Part shown: positions 4,904 to 8,665 of the stretch, piece by piece
Layout: each line of letters starts with the position of its first letter
Position numbering within the stretch: the stretch's first letter is position 1
Assembly (NCBI GenBank): GCA_937995875.1
Contig: CALKIW010000207.1
Span: 1-8,665, forward strand
Reading direction: 5' to 3'
Origin: an uncultured Bacteroidales bacterium
GTDB taxonomy: Bacteria; Bacteroidota; Bacteroidia; Bacteroidales; Bacteroidaceae
Length of the DNA: 8,665 nucleotides
Made by a program: the position numbers and the translations under genes
The notes under the pieces: model-generated
What the model was told of the DNA's origin: nothing
What the model saw: only the letters and a program-made list of their open reading frames with translations
The model's database searches: none

Positions 4904-7900
4904 TTATCTTTCTTCTAATCCGGGTTCCGCTGCAATAGAGCCATTATACTCACTGTCCTCTAACATAACATATCCTTTTGAAAGGTGAGCTGAATGCGTT
5001 TCGTCATCCATCGTTTCAGAGCCTTCATGCATTTCGAGATCTGTGATAGAGTTTCCGGTCACAAACAGGTACATCGCCACAAGAACCTTGATGGCAGTCG
5101 TCACCTCGGCATCGGTCGTGACAGGAGCACGGTGCGCCTCATCGTTACGCCACTGACGCACCATGTCCAGATACCCGCTGAAACGCTTGCCCTCTGCGGA
5201 CGTGGCATACCTGAGGTCCCACAGACATTTAAATCCATGAATGGCATTGGCCAATGTAGAATTGTCGGTAGAGCCTGTAGAAGTAGGCACTTCTTCGTTA
5301 TGACAGAGATAATAAAGTTTCTTCAGATAGCTCTCGTATTTAGAAAGCAAGCTGTTAAAATAGGTTTGTTTGTCGAACGTCTGCAGATGGTCGTTGCAAT
5401 AGATGTTGTTCAGTGCGTTCTTGATGATTCCGTCGGCACCATCGAGAGAAGGCAGGCTGCTACGGTTCAGCACGGAGAAAAATACATCTACAAACTCATC
5501 AAATGAGCGTATGTGGCTGCACACATCTTCAAACTCCTGACTGAGGCTGGCAATGATGGCCTCCTTCAGTTCGCCTTCCACGTAGGGCAGGTTGGTAGCC
5601 TTATGGCTTCTCATAGCCAGTGCATCTACAAACTTTCGGATAAGCATCATCGAGAACGACTGGTTCTTCTCCAGTTCCTCCTGGAAGTTGTAATACTTCT
5701 CTATCTGGTCGGCCACCTTCTCATCGAATTTCTCCTTGACGAGTGCTATCAGTGCATCGTATGAGTTTCCGGCAGAGAAAGCATCGGTCACATCAGCGTC
5801 TTGAAGAATGTCAATCCAAATCTGTTTCAGAATCTTATCGTTCTCGTTGAGCAGGTTTTGGAACGGACTGTTGGCTATGTCGAGAATCTCGGCTATCGTT
5901 TTTTTCTCGTCTTCCTGCTTTTGTCCCACTTCACCAATACGGCTCGATGTCATCTGTTGTTCCTCGTCTTCCAGTTCCAACTGTCCGTCAAACTTCAGCT
6001 GAATGCGGAGTTTATCCAGATCTATCCTGTCGAGAATCTCCATAGGCAGAGTCTCCTTGGTATAGGGTAGGTATTTGTAGAATACGCGGCAGAACACATA
6101 AAACTTCTCCAAGTCGGGATCGACAAAATCCATCAGCTGTGCCATGAAGCCATACTGACGCACATAGCGGTTCACATATTTGCGATAGCGGTCCTTCTCT
6201 TCATCCGACATGGGACTCACGCGATCCGTCACGATGGTCCTCAGGAGTGAGGGCACACCCACGGCGGTTTCTTTCTTTTGGAGCATTGTCACCACGCGGT
6301 TCACGTCATCCTCGCTGAACACCCGCCAACGGTTCACATCGTCCATCATCGTGTACATGCGTTGCGTGTCCACCTCGCCAAGAAGTTCTATATCGGTATA
6401 GTAACGCTGGAAGGCATTCTTCACGTCTTCCGGCTTGTTGCGGAAGTCTATCACCATGGTGTCATCCTTGCCGGGGCAGCAACGGTTCAAGCGGCTCAGC
6501 GTCTGAATGCACTGTATGCCGCCGAGCGTGCGATCAACAAACATCGTATGCAGCAGCGGCTGGTCGAAACCCGTCTGAAACTTATTGGCAACAATCAGTA
6601 TCTTATAATCGTTCTCCTTGAACTTAATACGTATGCCGTCATCATGCACACCGTCATCATTCATGCCGGCTTCCGTGCATCGCGTGCCATGGCTGTCTTC
6701 CACCTCACCGGAGAAAGCCACCAGCGTCTTGATGACACCGTTGTAGTTCTGCTCAATCACCTTGTCGATGAGGCGCTTATAGTCGGCGGCGGCATGGCGC
6801 GAGTCACACACCACCATTGCCTTGGCCTCACCGCCTATCTTGCCAATGGTATGCTTCATGAAGTGGTCTACAATCATGGTTGCCTTGCGCAACATGACAT
6901 AGGAGTTCTTGTTCAGTTCGCCATAGATGAGGGCCAGCGATTTTTTCTCCTCAAAAAGTTTCTTTTTCTCTTCCGGATCGTTGGTGGTCTCTATGAGCTC
7001 GAACATGGTCTGATAGGACACATAGTTTTGCAGCACGTCGAGGATGAACTTCTCGTCGATGGCCTGCTTCATGGAGTAGAGGTCGTGCTCCTTATGATTC
7101 TCATCGCCATAGAGCACGAAGGTTTTATCCTTTGGCGTGGCGGTAAAGGCGAAGTAACTCATGTGGTGCATGGAGCGGCGCATAATCTGCTGATAAGCCA
7201 TGAAGGCATCCATCTCGTCCTCAAACTCGTCGGGGTTGAAGTCGGGAATGTTCTTCAGGTCTTCATCGGTGCTCAGTGCGTTCACCAGATCCTTGGCGCT
7301 CTCGTTGCCGATGGCGGTATGTGCCTCGTCCACGATGATGGCATACTTGCGGTGCTTCTCGCGCTTCAGGGTCTTCAGGGCGTAGGCAAACTTCTGCACG
7401 GTGCTGATGATGATGCGGTGTCCCTCATCGATGGCTGTTGCAAGATTCTTGCTGCCACGGCGCACGTCTTTCACGGTGCCCACCACATCCTCAAAGTTCA
7501 CCACGTCTTCAGCCATATTGCGGTTGAGCACAATGCGGTCGGTCACCATGATGATGCTGTCGAAGATGGGGCTATGGTCAGCATGGGTCATATTGGCCAA
7601 CTGGTGAGCCAGCCACGCCATGGTCTTGGTCTTGCCCGAACCGGCGGAGTGCCACACGAGATAGTTGTGGCCGGCGCCTTCCGCGCGCACCTTGCGACGG
7701 AGTTTCCTCACGGCTCGAAGCTGGTGGAAGCGAGGGAATATCACCATAGGCTTTCCGTCTTCATCGTTACACCGCTTGATGAAGTTCTCCAGCAGGTCGA
7801 GTATGCTGTCGGCCTGTAGAATGCTTTGCCACATATAGGCCACCGGGTATTCGCCCTCTACAGGTGGATTAACGCTGTCTTGATTGAAGGGCAGGAACTT

Positions 7901-8530
7901 TGTTTCCGCACCCTTCAGCCGTGTGGTCATAAACACATAGTTGTTGTCCATCACGAAATGCACCAAACAATGCTTCAGCATGCGATTCTCCGGGTTGCGG
8001 TCGTACCGGTACTGGTAGATGCCGTTGGTATAGTTCTGTCCTGTTCCCTCGTTCTTCAGCTCGAAGGTAAACAGCGGCAGTCCGTTGAGCAGGATACACA
8101 TATCCAGTTCGTTGCCCCTGTCGCTGTTTGCCGTGCTATAGCGCATCTGGCGCACAATGCTGAACCTGTTGGCACGATAGAGTTGATAGGCCGCGCTCTC
8201 TGTGCCAACCAATACCGGCTTAAACTGAGCAAACTTAATCTGTTTCCCCTTTATTTTAAAGCCTTTACGAAACAAGGTCAGCATGCTCTCACCCCGGTTT
8301 ATCTGGCGGTTGAGTTCCTCCACCACCTTGTCGGTTTCCCGTCCCGTGAACGAGCGTTGCAGCATCTCCCATACGGCGGGTTGCTGGCGGAGAAACTGCT
8401 CCAACATCTCTCGGTCGCAGAGGTTTTCGATGTCAAAGTCGCTGCTGCTGCGCTGATTATAAAGGTCGCTGCCAGCCAGCTGTCCGGCAATGTGTTCCTC
8501 AAAGGTGGTTTCGTTCAGATTGTAGTTCAT
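4904..8530 (-). CDS. hsdR: Type I restriction enzyme R subunit (nuclease-translocase)
   Basis: A 1208-residue motor and nuclease subunit of a type I restriction-modification complex; with HsdM and HsdS it translocates unmethylated DNA and cuts it at a distance. The N-terminal nuclease has D143 (ELDMCILL) and E157-x-K159 (FELKN). The Q-like motif is FHQLRAV (268-274), Walker A is HSAGSGKT (294-301), Walker B is DEAH (401-404), motif III is FTATP (462-466), motif V is ANKFQTGFDQP (648-658), and motif VI is QTLSRLNR (676-683). All catalytic residues are present. A long helical C-terminal region follows (about 700-1050). The last roughly 140 residues contain a helical segment with WRNDEAH (R1128 to H1133, R-x4-H), like the HEPN ribonuclease motif. 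The protein is slightly longer than EcoKI HsdR and clearly longer than EcoR124I HsdR. It starts at ATG 8530, about 21 nt downstream of a predicted transcription start, and ends with TAA. G+C is higher in the helicase region than in parts of the tail. Confidence 0.97.
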   Translation of the reverse strand: MNYNLNETTFEEHIAGQLAGSDLYNQRSSSDFDIENLCDREMLEQFLRQQPAVWEMLQRSFTGRETDKVVEELNRQINRGESMLTLFRKGFKIKGKQIKFAQFKPVLVGTESAAYQLYRANRFSIVRQMRYSTANSDRGNELDMCILLNGLPLFTFELKNEGTGQNYTNGIYQYRYDRNPENRMLKHCLVHFVMDNNYVFMTTRLKGAETKFLPFNQDSVNPPVEGEYPVAYMWQSILQADSILDLLENFIKRCNDEDGKPMVIFPRFHQLRAVRKLRRKVRAEGAGHNYLVWHSAGSGKTKTMAWLAHQLANMTHADHSPIFDSIIMVTDRIVLNRNMAEDVVNFEDVVGTVKDVRRGSKNLATAIDEGHRIIISTVQKFAYALKTLKREKHRKYAIIVDEAHTAIGNESAKDLVNALSTDEDLKNIPDFNPDEFEDEMDAFMAYQQIMRRSMHHMSYFAFTATPKDKTFVLYGDENHKEHDLYSMKQAIDEKFILDVLQNYVSYQTMFELIETTNDPEEKKKLFEEKKSLALIYGELNKNSYVMLRKATMIVDHFMKHTIGKIGGEAKAMVVCDSRHAAADYKRLIDKVIEQNYNGVIKTLVAFSGEVEDSHGTRCTEAGMNDDGVHDDGIRIKFKENDYKILIVANKFQTGFDQPLLHTMFVDRTLGGIQCIQTLSRLNRCCPGKDDTMVIDFRNKPEDVKNAFQRYYTDIELLGEVDTQRMYTMMDDVNRWRVFSEDDVNRVVTMLQKKETAVGVPSLLRTIVTDRVSPMSDEEKDRYRKYVNRYVRQYGFMAQLMDFVDPDLEKFYVFCRVFYKYLPYTKETLPMEILDRIDLDKLRIQLKFDGQLELEDEEQQMTSSRIGEVGQKQEDEKKTIAEILDIANSPFQNLLNENDKILKQIWIDILQDADVTDAFSAGNSYDALIALVKEKFDEKVADQIEKYYNFQEELEKNQSFSMMLIRKFVDALAMRSHKATNLPYVEGELKEAIIASLSQEFEDVCSHIRSFDEFVDVFFSVLNRSSLPSLDGADGIIKNALNNIYCNDHLQTFDKQTYFNSLLSKYESYLKKLYYLCHNEEVPTSTGSTDNSTLANAIHGFKCLWDLRYATSAEGKRFSGYLDMVRQWRNDEAHRAPVTTDAEVTTAIKVLVAMYLFVTGNSITDLEMHEGSETMDDETHSAHLSKGYVMLEDSEYNGSIAAEPGLEER

Positions 8531-8556
8531 ATCAAAACTCTTTTATTCTTCTGTTG

Positions 8557-8592
8557 CAAAGATAGTTATTAACTATGCAGTGATTCTGCGTT
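8557..8592 (-). promoter_or_regulatory. hsdR promoter with shared operator-like element
   Basis: On the minus strand TATCTTTG (8564-8557) is a textbook Bacteroidetes -7 box, with predicted start near 8551 and an A-rich leader to the ATG at 8530. Exactly 12 bp upstream is GCAG-N5-CTGC (8577-8589), within the element GCAGTGATTCTGCGTT (8577-8592, plus orientation) that recurs before DUF2130. A second palindrome, ATAGTT-ATT-AACTAT (8562-8576), fills the spacer and overlaps the -7 box; DUF2130 lacks this one. The hsdR group can therefore be expressed separately from the upstream hsdS, whose stop codon ends only a few bases from the element. Confidence 0.75.
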
Positions 8593-8593
8593 G

Positions 8594-8665
8594 TTATGAA
8601 TTTATTTCCCTCACATCAATCTTTCCTGTCACGGCATCGGTGATGAGGGCTTGCTTATACTCCTG
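8594..8665 (-). CDS. hsdS: Type I restriction specificity subunit, C-terminal end only
   Basis: The minus strand from the right edge reads QEYKQALITDAVTGKIDVRE-INS and stops with TAA at 8596-8594, giving 23 residues. The pattern K-x-x-L-I-x-x-A-V-T-G-K-I-D-(L/V)-R is the typical last helix of HsdS proteins, which dictate the DNA sequence recognised and methylated or restricted. The rest, including both target-recognition domains, lies outside the window. It is separated from hsdR by 63 bp containing the hsdR promoter. Confidence 0.85.
   Translation of the reverse strand, partial: QEYKQALITDAVTGKIDVREINS

Noticed and set aside
6278..7819. Long 513-codon open frame on the plus strand, antisense to hsdR
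   Set aside because: Its translation is His/Val/Leu-rich with no recognisable motif, and it lies opposite the conserved helicase motifs of HsdR, whose codon bias creates the open frame. The same applies to the plus-strand frames at 7826-8572, 4994-5506 and 2623-3117.
1..8665. CRISPR array, rRNA genes or insertion sequence
   Set aside because: No regularly spaced repeats, no rRNA-like sequence, and no transposase frame or flanking terminal inverted repeats were seen.

Overview
This window looks like part of an accessory island from a Bacteroidales-type bacterium (Bacteroides or Prevotella relatives). The evidence is the promoter style: three good matches to the Bacteroidetes -7 element TAnnTTTG sit where promoters are expected, start codons lack strong Shine-Dalgarno sequences, and leaders are AT-rich. 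The species cannot be named from the sequence.

Every protein gene I can support reads leftward (minus strand). From right to left they are: the last 23 codons of a type I restriction specificity subunit (hsdS, cut by the window edge); a promoter; a 1208-residue HsdR restriction/translocase subunit; an ASCH-domain protein; a WYL-domain regulator; a second promoter; and a DUF2130 coiled-coil, nuclease-like protein. The methyltransferase gene hsdM is not in the window and presumably lies beyond the right edge. Left of DUF2130 (about 500-1803) the DNA is visibly more AT-rich. It holds one roughly 336-codon reading frame broken by two in-frame stops, a frame-broken coiled-coil remnant and a possible 70-residue small protein. 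The leftmost 500 bases hold no convincing protein gene but are full of structure: a strong bidirectional terminator, nested inverted repeats, a perfect 13-bp tandem repeat, and a promoter reading into a 65-nt element closed by a 7-bp stem.

The right-hand genes read as one defence locus. HsdS and the unseen HsdM would recognise and methylate DNA, and HsdR would translocate and cut foreign DNA. ASCH, WYL and DUF2130 are accessory genes carried with it. The strongest regulatory signal is a near-identical 16-bp element (14 of 16 bases) containing the inverted repeat GCAG-N5-CTGC. It lies exactly 12 bp upstream of the -7 box of both hsdR and DUF2130, so the two transcription units are probably controlled by the same factor, with the WYL protein the obvious candidate. 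A second notable point is a HEPN-like segment with an R-x4-H motif at the C-terminus of HsdR, which could add an RNA-cutting activity to a DNA restriction enzyme. Both are inferences that can be tested.
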